64,000 nt of DNA. Source: Lujinxingia sediminis (GTDB lineage Bacteria; Myxococcota_A; Bradymonadia; Bradymonadales; Bradymonadaceae). A model generated the notes under the pieces. It searched no databases. It saw nothing but the letters and a program-made list of their open reading frames with translations, and was not told where the DNA came from. The DNA lies in assembly GCF_004005565.1 (NCBI RefSeq), contig NZ_SADD01000007.1:124001-188000 (forward strand), given 5' to 3'. A program made the position numbers and the translations under genes. This document shows, piece by piece, positions 1 to 9,459 of the stretch (position 1 is the first letter of the stretch; the number at the start of each line of letters is the position of its first letter).

Positions 1-1346
1 TCGGAGCCCGCACCTGGCCGAGCCCCCTCGGAGTCCTGCGCAAAAACACTGCGGGCGGAGTCTATCGCGTCGTCCATCATCGCCAGAGCGGTGCGGTGCA
101 CGCCATCCTGCCAGCGCTCTCCACGGCCATCAAAGCGGCGCACCGTTGCCGTGGCCAGCTCCGCCTCATCGCCCGCCAGGCCAGCGTGAGAACTCTCCGT
201 GCCCACCCCGAAAGAGGCCAGGTCAAAGCGGCCGCCCAGCTCAAAGCGCTCCACCGGCGCGCGTCCCAGCACCACCTCGCAACGCATGGTTTTCAGCGAC
301 CAGATTCGGGCGGTGCGGTCGCTGGAAAGACTCGCCAGGCGCCCGCGCCCCAGCCACACCATCTCGGTGACCCAGTCGGCGTGCCCGCTGAGGACGCCTT
401 CGAGCTGCCCCAGGGCCCAGTCCCACACGGTGAGGCGGCCGTCGTAGCTTGCGGCCACCACCAGAGTGGTGCGCGGCACGGCCATCAGGCGCACGACGTA
501 GTCGGCGTGAAAGCCCATCAAAAAGCGCGGTTTGAGCGGCGTGGCACCAAAAACCCCCACGCAATTATCCCAGGAAGCGCTGATGATGACGGCGTCGCCG
601 CCGGCCCAACACACGTCGTCGACCCAGCCGGCGTGGTCAAAGCGCACGGCCTCCAGGGGCTCTTCGGCCTCCAGATCCCAGAGGTAGACGCCGTTATCCA
701 TACACCCGCTGGCCAGGCGACGATGATCGTCGGAGAAGGCCAGCGCCAGGGGCCAGCCCCCCGAGCCGCGAAGCTCGCGCACAAGGTTGAGCTCCCCCTC
801 CTCGCCGAGCTGGGTGGACCAGATCGCGATGAGGCGGTCGCGGGCGGAGCTGGCAAGGCAGGTGCCGTCCTGCGCAAAACTCAAGACTTCGATTTTGTCG
901 CGATGGACCGCGCCACGGGCCAACTTCGGGGCGCTCTCTCCACGGAGTCCCAGGAGCAGCACCTGGCCGGACTCGGCACCCATGGCGAGCTGAAGGCGAT
1001 GCGAGTTACCCCGGTGGTGGGCGGCACAAACCAGCCTTAAGCCAGTGTCGACGCGCCATAACGAGCGCACCGCCGCCTCACTCCCCTCCTCCATCAGCTC
1101 ACTCAAATCCCAGCCAGCGACCTCCCCGCCGCTGAGCACCGTGACCAGCACCTGCCCCTCAAGCGCAAGCCCCACGACCTGGCCTACCCCGTCGAGACGC
1201 AACTCGCCGGCGGCCTCTTCCTCTCGGGGGACCTCCCCTGCAGCGGTATCGGGTCGGGCTCTCCAGATCTGCACCGGCGAAGAGCCCACCGCCATGGCGA
1301 ACAGACTCGACTCGGGGTCGTGTGCGTACAAGGGGCGCTGTACCAT
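1..1346 (-). CDS. WD40-repeat protein, 3' end beyond the window
   Basis: The frame is open from an ATG at 1346 to the left edge, so about 448 N-terminal residues are visible and the stop is missing. WD40-blade sequences recur, for example DNGVYLWDLEAEEP, SYDGRLTVWDWALG and SSDRTARIWSLKTM, each after a turn such as SGHADWVTEM. No signal peptide, membrane segment or catalytic domain is seen in this part. WD40 propellers are protein-protein scaffolds; a C-terminal effector domain could lie outside the window. An AGAGGG ribosome site sits just before the ATG. The gene diverges from the metalloprotease gene at 1635, so both promoters should lie in 1347-1634. Confident as a WD40 protein; partner and role unknown. 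Confidence 0.85.
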   Translation of the reverse strand, partial: MVQRPLYAHDPESSLFAMAVGSSPVQIWRARPDTAAGEVPREEEAAGELRLDGVGQVVGLALEGQVLVTVLSGGEVAGWDLSELMEEGSEAAVRSLWRVDTGLRLVCAAHHRGNSHRLQLAMGAESGQVLLLGLRGESAPKLARGAVHRDKIEVLSFAQDGTCLASSARDRLIAIWSTQLGEEGELNLVRELRGSGGWPLALAFSDDHRRLASGCMDNGVYLWDLEAEEPLEAVRFDHAGWVDDVCWAGGDAVIISASWDNCVGVFGATPLKPRFLMGFHADYVVRLMAVPRTTLVVAASYDGRLTVWDWALGQLEGVLSGHADWVTEMVWLGRGRLASLSSDRTARIWSLKTMRCEVVLGRAPVERFELGGRFDLASFGVGTESSHAGLAGDEAELATATVRRFDGRGERWQDGVHRTALAMMDDAIDSARSVFAQDSEGARPGAGS

Positions 1347-1634
1347 ATCCCTCTACCTTCGACTGCGACGACACGCGCTTCAAGGGCGAAGCCACGCCTC
1401 CCACCCGACGCTGCCAGCGGCGACGAGCGCGTGGCCCCCGGCCGCCACACAGCTGTGGGGACGGCGAAACTCTACGACATCGCCCCCACGCTGAAAAGAC
1501 CGCCACCGCATCCGCACCCGGCAACTCTCCCTCGACACCGCGCACCGAGTCGGCTTGAATATGACGAGCATCTCAACGTCTCTCGCCCACCGGGCTCGCC
1601 ACACACCTCCCCCCCCGACGATCGAGCTTCCCCT

Positions 1635-3653
1635 ATGTTTTATGCGCCCCGTCGGCCTGCCTTTGCCCCTCTGCATCTTCTGGCGTTGCTCATCGCGCTG
1701 CTCTCCTTGAGCGCCTGTGAGCAGCTCCAACAGGTCGCCGAGTTCGTCGACTCGATCAGCACCGGTGCCCCCTGCGAGAGCGGACTGGAGTGCCTGGGTG
1801 GGTATTGTTTTGAGGAGGAGCGGGGCTTCCCCGGCGGCTACTGCTCCGAGCTCAGCTGCGAAGAAGAGGGGTGCCTGGGATTCTCGTCCGAATGCCTGGT
1901 GCTGCCCCTGGAAGGCTCCAGCGGCGCGGCGGCCTGCTTTGAGCGTTGCGACCGCGATAACTCCTGCGAGCGCGCCGGCGAGGGCTACACCTGCACGCTG
2001 GTCGACGACACGCCGGTATGCCTTCCGGCCGACCTCGCGGTGGGAGGTGAGCCCGGCAAGCCCGGCGCGCCCTGCACCAGCGATGTGGCGTGTGAAGAAG
2101 GTCTGACCTGTCTGACCAACCTCTACGGCGGCACCTGCGCACGCATCGGCTGCAACCCCGACCAGGGCTGCGAGGATGGCGCCTGCGTCACGCTCAACCC
2201 GGAGGCCGCGGCCGACGACGTGGTCTTCGCCTGCATGGCCGCCTGTCAGCGCGACGAAGACTGCCGCTTTGGCTACACCTGCCTGGCCAATGACGAGAGC
2301 GAGCCGAAATACTGCCAGGAAAACGAGCAGCCCGAAGGCCCCCGAAACCCCGATGGCGCCGACGACGGTGAGCCCTGCGGCGCCAACCTGGGCTGCAAAG
2401 GCGGAAGCTGCATTCGCGAGGTCGAAAAAGACCAGGGCGAGGCCTCCTTCCCGGGCGGCTACTGCACCACGCGCTACTGCGGCGATGACGAGGACTGCAA
2501 CGGCGGCATCTGCCTTGTGCAGAACAACCAGCCCACCTGCATGGCCGGCTGCGCCACCGATTCGGACTGCCGCCAGGGCTACAGCTGCCGCACCGGTCGC
2601 GAGGGCCGCTCCTTCTGCGACTCCACCACCGCCCCGCCCGAGATCGATGCCAGCGGCGCCCCGGCGCTCGAGCTGGTCTGCGGCTCCCAGAAAACCTACC
2701 CGGTCGAGGTGGAGGCCGGCGCGGTGGGGTTCTTGCTCACCCCCTTTAACCCGGGCGGACTGGCCATTGAGCCGCGCACGCTGCGCCGCCCCGACGGTTC
2801 CACGCTCAACATTCAGAACGACTACGCCTTTCACGCCATCAACCCGGCGATCCTCACAAGTCTTGCACCGATGCTCTTCCCGGCCACCAACGATACAAGC
2901 CTGGCCAACACGTTTGGCGGCGGCACCTATCAGATGGGCGTGGCCTCCAACGCCTCGGAAACCTGCCACTACGTCATCGCCCAACCCTCGGCCGGCCGCA
3001 CCCTGCGCCTGCGCTTCTACCTTGTGGGCGTGCCCGGCTTAAGCGCGGCCACCGCTCCCTCCAACCGGGATCTGCAGCAGGCCATCGCCACCATGGCCAC
3101 CATCTACGACGCGATGAATATCGAGGTGGAGGTCGCCGCCTACGCCGAGCTCTCCGATGAGCTCACAGCCTCCTACAGCATCATTCGCACCCTGGACGAC
3201 GCCTTCGATCTGGTGGCGCTCTCCGAGGCCCCGGGCACCACGCTTGATGAGAACCTTGTGGTCAACGTCTTCCTCATTGACGACTTTGCCGTCGAAGACT
3301 CCCCGGGCCTTCTGGGCATCTCAGCCGGGCTCCCGGGGGCGGCCGGCCTGCACGCCAGCCCCGCCTCCGGCCTGGTCTTCTCGACGGCTGGCCTGGGCGA
3401 AGATAACGCCACCATCGGTCAGATCCTCGCCCATGAAGTCGGCCACTATCTGGGACTTCGCCATACCACCGAGCACCTGGGGAGCGCCCAGGATCCCATC
3501 ACCGACACCCCGAGCTGTCTCTTTCCTAACCTGGGCTATTTTTGCGACGACGCCGAAAACTTCATGTTCCCCTTCTCGCTCGGGCCCGATCAGCGCCAGA
3601 CCACCGCCGGCCAGTCCTTTGTGCTGCGACGAAACCCGCTGGTGCGCCCCTGA
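1635..3653 (+). CDS. Cys-rich secreted metalloprotease lipoprotein (metzincin, M43-like)
   Basis: A 672-residue lipoprotein. The frame is open further upstream, but the ATG at 1635 starts a clear signal peptide with lipobox LSLSAC (Cys28). Residues about 45-330 form several repeats rich in paired Cys (patterns such as GGYC, CEEGLTC, CRQGYSC), as in extracellular Cys-rich modules of myxobacteria-like proteins. The C-terminal part carries HEVGHYLGLRH (His600, Glu601, His604, His610), the metzincin zinc motif. The following ITDTPSC resembles the DTP segment of M43 pappalysin/cytophagalysin peptidases. Predicted role: zinc endopeptidase anchored at the cell surface. Substrate unknown. No strong ribosome site precedes the chosen start. 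Confidence 0.85.
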   Translation: MFYAPRRPAFAPLHLLALLIALLSLSACEQLQQVAEFVDSISTGAPCESGLECLGGYCFEEERGFPGGYCSELSCEEEGCLGFSSECLVLPLEGSSGAAACFERCDRDNSCERAGEGYTCTLVDDTPVCLPADLAVGGEPGKPGAPCTSDVACEEGLTCLTNLYGGTCARIGCNPDQGCEDGACVTLNPEAAADDVVFACMAACQRDEDCRFGYTCLANDESEPKYCQENEQPEGPRNPDGADDGEPCGANLGCKGGSCIREVEKDQGEASFPGGYCTTRYCGDDEDCNGGICLVQNNQPTCMAGCATDSDCRQGYSCRTGREGRSFCDSTTAPPEIDASGAPALELVCGSQKTYPVEVEAGAVGFLLTPFNPGGLAIEPRTLRRPDGSTLNIQNDYAFHAINPAILTSLAPMLFPATNDTSLANTFGGGTYQMGVASNASETCHYVIAQPSAGRTLRLRFYLVGVPGLSAATAPSNRDLQQAIATMATIYDAMNIEVEVAAYAELSDELTASYSIIRTLDDAFDLVALSEAPGTTLDENLVVNVFLIDDFAVEDSPGLLGISAGLPGAAGLHASPASGLVFSTAGLGEDNATIGQILAHEVGHYLGLRHTTEHLGSAQDPITDTPSCLFPNLGYFCDDAENFMFPFSLGPDQRQTTAGQSFVLRRNPLVRP

Positions 3654-3672
3654 CACGCGCCATTGAATCTTA

Positions 3673-3706
3673 AGGTCGCGCAGCCGGTCTTACCCCTGCG
3701 CGACCT
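3673..3706. repeat. 11-bp inverted repeat after the metalloprotease gene
   Basis: The arms AGGTCGCGCAG (3673-3683) and CTGCGCGACCT (3696-3706) are perfect complements around a 12-nt loop. There is no T-run after the stem, so it is not a canonical intrinsic terminator. It may be an RNA 3'-end stabiliser or an operator for the gene at 3748. Confidence 0.6.
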
Positions 3707-3747
3707 GAATCGCCTCTACGTTGCCCACAGCCCTTCCCGGGAATGTT

Positions 3748-4446
3748 ATGCATCCGACACCACGCACACCTGTCGCCCTTGCGCTTTTTCTGGGCGCGCT
3801 CCTGCTGGCCGCCCCCGCCGCCGCGCAGTCCTCACCGACCCATGGCGACCACGACCTCCCCACGCGCTCCGATCGCGATGAGCCCGCGCCTGACGCGCAC
3901 GGCGCTCCCCACGCGCAGGGCGCTGAACGTCTGGCGTTCTTGCTCTCCGGCTTTGAGCACGTCCCCGATCGCCCTGAACTCGACCGGGTCGGCACTCCCA
4001 CCGAGGTCGTCGGCTGGCTCAACGCATTCTTGCAAAACCCCGCCGAGCGCACCGTGATCCGCCTGCGCGCCCTCGATCTCCTCAGCCTCTATGTGAGCGA
4101 GGAGGCCCGCGCCCCGCTTGCCAGGATCGCCGCGGCCAACCACCTCGCCGACGACCACCCTCTCGATGCCTCGGCCCGCACCCGCGCGCAGGCTCGCCAC
4201 CGCGCGCTCACCGCGCTGGCCCGAAACGAGCATCCCCGGGCCTTTGAGATCTGGCGCGAGGCGCTCGCCAGCGATGACATCCAGATTCGCATCACCGCCA
4301 TCGGTCTTCTGCGTCGCCACGCCCCCGAGCGTGCCCTGCCCCTCCTGGAAAAGCTGGCCTCCGAAGACACGCGTCCCGCCGTACAACGCGCCTTGAATCG
4401 CCCGTTCGGGGGAACCCAACACGCCCCCACGCACCGGATCCCATAA
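3748..4446 (+). CDS. exported HEAT-repeat protein
   Basis: A 232-residue protein. The ATG at 3748 has GGGA seven bases upstream and begins a classical signal peptide (ALALFLGALLLAAPAAA, cleavage after AAA-Q). An in-frame TTG at 3721 would add nine residues ahead of the signal and is less likely. The mature part has a low-complexity His/Asp stretch, then two or three HEAT/PBS-like helical pairs, for example RLRALDLLSLY, RHRALTALAR and IRITAIGLLRRHAPERALP. HEAT repeats are protein-binding solenoids; no catalytic motif is seen. It stands alone between the metalloprotease and the FHA-GGDEF gene. Partner unknown. Confidence 0.75.
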   Translation: MHPTPRTPVALALFLGALLLAAPAAAQSSPTHGDHDLPTRSDRDEPAPDAHGAPHAQGAERLAFLLSGFEHVPDRPELDRVGTPTEVVGWLNAFLQNPAERTVIRLRALDLLSLYVSEEARAPLARIAAANHLADDHPLDASARTRAQARHRALTALARNEHPRAFEIWREALASDDIQIRITAIGLLRRHAPERALPLLEKLASEDTRPAVQRALNRPFGGTQHAPTHRIP

Positions 4447-4679
4447 ACCCACAACACCCCGGAAAACCTCGACTTTTAGCGCCCTCTCTCGCCCACCTCA
4501 CGCGTGCACAAGAACGCCGCCCCCCGGGTTGCCTGCACCGCGCAAGTTCAGTATCCTTCAGCTTGATGATGTCCCCCTCCATAGTGATACGTGATCTTCG
4601 CCCGCATCCACCTCGTTGACGGGCTCGCGAGCCATGCAACCCCGGCGCGTCCCTTAAACCCGCTGCTGACGGCGACCTG

Positions 4680-5627
<948 letters not shown>

Positions 5628-5632
5628 CGGGG

Positions 5633-5730
5633 CGAGCCTCGGAATGACGCTTGGTGGCGATATGAGGGTTGGTGATGATGCAAGCCTCGGAGTGACGCTT
5701 CGCGATGATGCGAGGGCCGGAGTTACGCAC
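5633..5730. repeat. decayed direct repeats with a CCTCGGARTGACGCTT core
   Basis: The 20-mers CGAGCCTCGGAATGACGCTT (5633-5652) and CAAGCCTCGGAGTGACGCTT (5681-5700) differ at two positions. They are 48 bp apart, each followed by a GATATGAGGG / GATGCGAGGG-like segment, and a third weaker copy follows near 5711. They look like remnants of a dispersed extragenic repeat of the GTCATTCCGAGG kind. Confidence 0.6.
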
Positions 5731-5803
5731 GGCGAATTTGTAGGCGCACATCGAGATCGAGCGAACAATGGTTGGGCGTAAGACAGCTAGGCAGAGTTAT
5801 TGG

Positions 5804-5836
5804 AAAAGCCCGGGCGGGAGCTGCGGGCTTTTTTGT
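5804..5836 (+). terminator. intrinsic terminator of the FHA-GGDEF gene
   Basis: Stem AAAAGCCCG (5804-5812) pairs with CGGGCTTTT (5824-5832) around an 11-nt loop. A T-rich tail (TTTTTTGTTTT) overlaps and follows the right arm. Confidence 0.8.
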
Positions 5837-5910
5837 TTTCTCACCCCATCAACAAACACTCGCACCTTTTCGTTGCCATACATAGATCCTCGTTGCCGCC
5901 TATCCAAGGC

Positions 5911-6110
5911 TTTGTCAGCTTAGCTGATGGATGTTGTCACCCATATTTCGCCAAATGTGGCGGACAAAGCCCGTTGTCCTCCATGGATGAGCGACAAACT
6001 CCGTTGTCGCTCATGAAACGCGAAATATGACGGACAAACCGCTTTGTCACCCACCGGTGAGAGGCAATAGCGTTTGTCACCCATGAAACGCGTTTCGTGG
6101 GTGACAAACC
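5911..6110. repeat. nest of GACAA/TTGTC palindromes
   Basis: About 200 bp contain at least four hairpin units sharing the GACAA...TTGTC core. These are 5962-5979 (6-bp arms), 5987-6014 (11-bp arms ATGAGCGACAA / TTGTCGCTCAT), 6033-6048 (GACAAA / TTTGTC) and 6072-6109 (19-bp arms with one mismatch, core GTTTGTCACCC / GGGTGACAAAC). Further lone TTGTC copies sit at about 5911 and 5935. The units are linked by shared ATGAAACGCG-like spacers. The last unit covers the 3' end of the small ORF at 6077-6331. It is a REP/MITE-like array at the edge of the AT-rich island. Confidence 0.75.
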
Positions 6111-6331
6111 GGTTTGAGCTTTATGGGTGGGGGGACAAGTTGCGAGGTGGACGTCGTTTGGGTTTCCAGAATCATTTCGACTAATCCATTACGATGCGCC
6201 TCCGCCCATTCGGGGTAGACAAACGCACAGATTTCCGGCATTGTAACAACTCGTTCATTTGTGCATCCGGGTGTGAGATATACGTGGATTAAATAATCCA
6301 CAATTGCAATCTTGGGATAAGTTTCATCCAT
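6077..6331 (-). CDS. small divergent ORF beside the SIR2-HerA operon, function unknown
   Basis: An 84-residue reading frame from an ATG at 6331 (or TTG at 6334) with a weak AGG-containing ribosome site. It shares the island's AT-rich codon use and runs opposite to the SIR2 gene, 27 bp away. The N-terminal 55 residues look alpha-helical (IAIVDYLIHVYL, EICAFVYPEWAEAH). The last ten codons fall inside the 38-bp palindrome, so the C-terminus may be recent. I recognise no family. Its position fits a divergent regulator or accessory gene of the defence operon, but it could also be non-coding. Confidence 0.35.
   Translation of the reverse strand: MDETYPKIAIVDYLIHVYLTPGCTNERVVTMPEICAFVYPEWAEAHRNGLVEMILETQTTSTSQLVPPPIKLKPVCHPRNAFHG
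6284..6301. promoter_or_regulatory. candidate operator between the small ORF and the SIR2 gene
   Basis: GTGGATTAAATAATCCAC is a perfect 8-bp inverted repeat with a 2-bp centre. It ends 57 bp before the SIR2 start codon and within the first codons of the divergent small ORF. It resembles a dimeric repressor site. No clear -35/-10 pair could be assigned, so the function is an inference. Confidence 0.4.
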
Positions 6332-6358
6332 CAAAACCTAAGCAATTATGGAGCAAAA

Positions 6359-7603
6359 ATGACTGATGTAGTGTCATTTCATAATCCTGATCGATATATG
6401 ACTGATTTACGACATATTCTTTCTCAAGGTCGAAAACGAATTGGTATTCTACTTGGCGCAGGTGGCCCAGTATCTGTAAGAACCGATGAACACGGCGAAA
6501 TATGCACTAAAGGAGCGCCATTAATCCCCGCAATTGCAGGATTAACCAATCAAGTAAAACAAAGCCTCAAAAAGGACGATAAAGATCTGTTAGAACTTAT
6601 TGAATCGGAACTCGATCCTCCTGCGAACATAGAAGCAATTCTGTCTCGTACACGAGCTTTCGCAAAATTATTGAAAACTGGCGAAATACATAATGCCACA
6701 GGACCCCGTTTCAGCAGTTTAGCTGAAAACATTTGTAAAATCATTGCCGACATTGTGGAGGTTGATCTTCCTGCTGGCGACAATGCATATACTCAATTAG
6801 CCGCTTGGATTTCAGGAACAGAACGCCCCTATCCAATTGAGATATTTACCCCAAACTATGATTTATTAATAGAGACGGCATTGGAGCGAAATCGTATTCC
6901 ATACTTCGATGGATTTGTCGGCTCTAAGGAACCGTTCTTCGACCCCACAGCCGTAGCAAAAAATGCTTTACCAAGTCGTTGGGCTCGACTGTGGAAGTTA
7001 CACGGCTCACTTGGGTGGGAACAAAATACAAAAGGAAGGGTAATCCGAAGAGGTAACAATAGTGCAGCAACACTCATTTACCCTGATCACCTAAAATATG
7101 ATCATACACAAAAACAACCATACACTACACTATTTGACCGATTACGCACTTTTCTATCGTCGAGCGACTCTATTCTTATAACATCTGGATTTTCATTTTT
7201 TGACACACACATAACCGCCGTGATTGAAGAAGGACTTTCCGCGAATCCAAAGGCGAGTCTAATCGCGTTTCAATTTAGCGAATTGCACCACGAAAGATGC
7301 GCGATTGACCTAGCAAAACGGCGGCCAAACATGAGTGTATATGCATTAGACGGCGCTGTCATTAACACAATTTCAGCCAAATGGAAACCTGAAGAATATC
7401 CAAGTAAGAACTGGGAGCCTATTCGAGACACATTTTGGCGCAGCGGAGATCAACCTGGTTTTATCTTGGGAGATTTTACTTCTCTCACAAACTTTCTTAT
7501 AAATTCCAACTCAACAGACTTTATGCATTCCCCAACACTTAAAAAAGACAATACTAGCGGACTTCTGGCATCAATAGCTACGTTAGCCAAGGCGGAAACA
7601 TGA
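6359..7603 (+). CDS. SIR2-domain NADase effector of a SIR2-HerA defence system
   Basis: A 414-residue protein with the SIR2-like nucleotide-binding signatures of anti-phage NAD+ hydrolases. These are GAGG (residues 33-36), TPNYD with Asn166, LHGS with His215, and a later SGFSFFD element (276-282). The catalytic Asn and His are present, so NAD+ depletion on activation is expected. There is no signal peptide or membrane segment. GGAG precedes the ATG at 6359. The stop overlaps the HerA start by four bases (ATGA), showing translational coupling. The gene is much more AT-rich than its surroundings, a sign of horizontal transfer. Family assignment is strong; the trigger is unknown. Confidence 0.9.
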   Translation: MTDVVSFHNPDRYMTDLRHILSQGRKRIGILLGAGGPVSVRTDEHGEICTKGAPLIPAIAGLTNQVKQSLKKDDKDLLELIESELDPPANIEAILSRTRAFAKLLKTGEIHNATGPRFSSLAENICKIIADIVEVDLPAGDNAYTQLAAWISGTERPYPIEIFTPNYDLLIETALERNRIPYFDGFVGSKEPFFDPTAVAKNALPSRWARLWKLHGSLGWEQNTKGRVIRRGNNSAATLIYPDHLKYDHTQKQPYTTLFDRLRTFLSSSDSILITSGFSFFDTHITAVIEEGLSANPKASLIAFQFSELHHERCAIDLAKRRPNMSVYALDGAVINTISAKWKPEEYPSKNWEPIRDTFWRSGDQPGFILGDFTSLTNFLINSNSTDFMHSPTLKKDNTSGLLASIATLAKAET

Positions 7604-9459
7604 GTGCACTACCTACGTTCATTGGTCGGGTTACAGAAGTTAATGGGTCTGCCATTAATGTACAAATATCAGACTTTATTTCTTCGGGCCTCTCTATAAT
7701 TCGAGGCACAACTTATAGGATTGGCCAGGTCGGCAGTTTTGTACGGATTCCTTTAGGGTATATAGACCTCTTTGGAATTGTCAGCGAAGTTGGCATGAAT
7801 GTTATAAACACTACAACAGAAGACAATATAAGCGGTGGTGCTAAATGGCTACGAGTCCAATTGGTCGGCGAGGCACTTGGCAATCTATTTGAAAGAGGAA
7901 TCGGACAATATCCAAATGTTAATGATGAAGTCCATGTCGTTACCGAAGAAGATCTACGTAAAGTTTACGGCGCTCCCGGTACAGGACAGATTCCTATTGG
8001 TAAACTTTCAGGCGCCGAGAGTATCGAAGTTTGTTTAGATTTGGACAAGCTAGTAACCCGACACTCTGCCATTTTAGGTTCTACTGGCTCAGGCAAGTCA
8101 ACAACCGTCGCAAGCCTCCTCCGCTCAATTGTAGGAGAAGACAAAAAGTCTTACCCAAGTTCCCGGTTACTTCTTCTTGATGTACATGGTGAATACTCAA
8201 ATGCCTTAAAAGATATAGCAAAAACATTCCAAATCAACGCTACTCATAATGCGGAAGAGCTGAACGTTCCATTTTGGGCACTTGAAACCAGCGATTTAAT
8301 TCAATTCATAACCGGCGGCGTAGATGAAAAACATGAAATCTCGATTTCGGACAAAATTCTTTCGTTAAAAGAAAAAACTATTCAGCACCAACCAATCCTA
8401 TTTTCAAGCAATCATCCTATCAACATAAATACCCCCATTCCGTTTAGCCTTAATCAACTTTGGTATGAGTTGATTGACTTTGAATTAATGACCTTTCATG
8501 ACACCGCTTTAACACAGTCTACTCATATAAAAAATGGGAATGCTCTCACATTAACCCCTCCCTTATACCAACCTCACAATGCGGGTTCGAAAGGCCCTTA
8601 TCTAAATCGAAATGCGTTGGGCATCAAAAGACAGTTAAACATATTACGCTCTAAACTTATAGATCGCCGCTTCGACTTCTTGCTAAAACCAGGGGCTTGG
8701 ACACCTGATCTAAACGGAAAAACAAACAAGACCTTAAGTGATCTATTAGAAAGTTGGCTCGGCCACAACAAACCCATTACAATTTTAGACTTATCTGGCG
8801 TCCCCAGTGCAATAATGGAACGCCTTATCGGCTCAATACTTAATATTATTTATGAGGCGATATTTTGGAGTAGAGAGAAAAGCGAGGGCGGGATTGAAAG
8901 ACCACTCTTAATTGTTATGGAAGAAGCGCATCGCTATTTATCTGGGTCTAATAAAAACTTTGCAAAGGAAGTTGTTCAAAGAATTGTTAAAGAGGGAAGA
9001 AAGTTTGGGGTAGGTGCAATGATAGTAAGTCAACGCCCATCAGAAGTCGACGAGACAATTCTTTCCCAATGTGGCACATTTTTTTCCATGCGCTTGTCGA
9101 ACCCAACAGACCGCGGTAAAGTAGCTGGAGCAATGCCCGATAACTTAACGAGTCTCTCAGATATGTTGCCGGTGTTAAGAACTGGAGAAACGATTGTTGT
9201 TGGAGAGGCAGCACGCTTACCGTTGAGATGTAGAGTTCGATTACCCGCCAAAGATATGTGTCCAGATAGTGGTGATCCCTTGGTTTCTGAGAAATGGAAG
9301 CTAAAACGACGTCAAGAAGACTACCGTCGAGTGGTGGCATCATGGAACGCTCAATCTCCACGAGCGGTTACTCATAATCAGACTATTGTCAGGGTGCCCG
9401 TAAGCGACGGAATTGATACGCCTACCCACCAAGAACATACAGAACTTAAGGAGGATTAA
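7600..9459 (+). CDS. herA: HerA-type ATPase/translocase of a SIR2-HerA defence system
   Basis: A 619-residue protein with an N-terminal beta-barrel-like region (about 1-150) typical of HerA HAS domains, then a RecA/FtsK-like ATPase. Walker A GSTGSGKST is at 160-168, and LLLLDVHGEY follows. Walker B is LLIVMEEAH (about 436-444), and VSQRPSEVDETILSQC supplies the sensor region. HerA proteins form hexameric rings on DNA. In SIR2-HerA (Nezha-type) systems they assemble with SIR2 and control its NADase. The start overlaps the SIR2 stop (ATGA), with AAGGCGG as ribosome site. The 3' end contains the strong ribosome site of the KTSC gene, binding all three genes into one unit. Confidence 0.93.
   Translation: MSALPTFIGRVTEVNGSAINVQISDFISSGLSIIRGTTYRIGQVGSFVRIPLGYIDLFGIVSEVGMNVINTTTEDNISGGAKWLRVQLVGEALGNLFERGIGQYPNVNDEVHVVTEEDLRKVYGAPGTGQIPIGKLSGAESIEVCLDLDKLVTRHSAILGSTGSGKSTTVASLLRSIVGEDKKSYPSSRLLLLDVHGEYSNALKDIAKTFQINATHNAEELNVPFWALETSDLIQFITGGVDEKHEISISDKILSLKEKTIQHQPILFSSNHPININTPIPFSLNQLWYELIDFELMTFHDTALTQSTHIKNGNALTLTPPLYQPHNAGSKGPYLNRNALGIKRQLNILRSKLIDRRFDFLLKPGAWTPDLNGKTNKTLSDLLESWLGHNKPITILDLSGVPSAIMERLIGSILNIIYEAIFWSREKSEGGIERPLLIVMEEAHRYLSGSNKNFAKEVVQRIVKEGRKFGVGAMIVSQRPSEVDETILSQCGTFFSMRLSNPTDRGKVAGAMPDNLTSLSDMLPVLRTGETIVVGEAARLPLRCRVRLPAKDMCPDSGDPLVSEKWKLKRRQEDYRRVVASWNAQSPRAVTHNQTIVRVPVSDGIDTPTHQEHTELKED

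Larger units (their letters stand above)
5628..6076. other. gene-free stretch left of the defence island
   Basis: No convincing gene. It holds imperfect direct repeats at 5633-5730, an intrinsic terminator at 5804-5836 and most of a cluster of GACAA/TTGTC palindromes (5911-6110). Base composition becomes more AT-rich from about 5830 onward. Confidence 0.7.

Noticed and set aside
96-1040. Long plus-strand open frame over the left end
   Set aside because: It is antisense to the WD40 gene, whose minus-strand product has clear repeats. The plus-strand product has no domain and an Ala/Gly/His-rich shadow composition.
1380-2984. 534-codon minus-strand open frame
   Set aside because: It lies antisense to the Cys-rich metalloprotease, which has a signal peptide and zinc motif. 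GC-rich codon bias explains the shadow frame.
5900-6110. CRISPR array
   Set aside because: The repeated units are palindromes with variable arms and no regular spacer length, and no cas gene is near.
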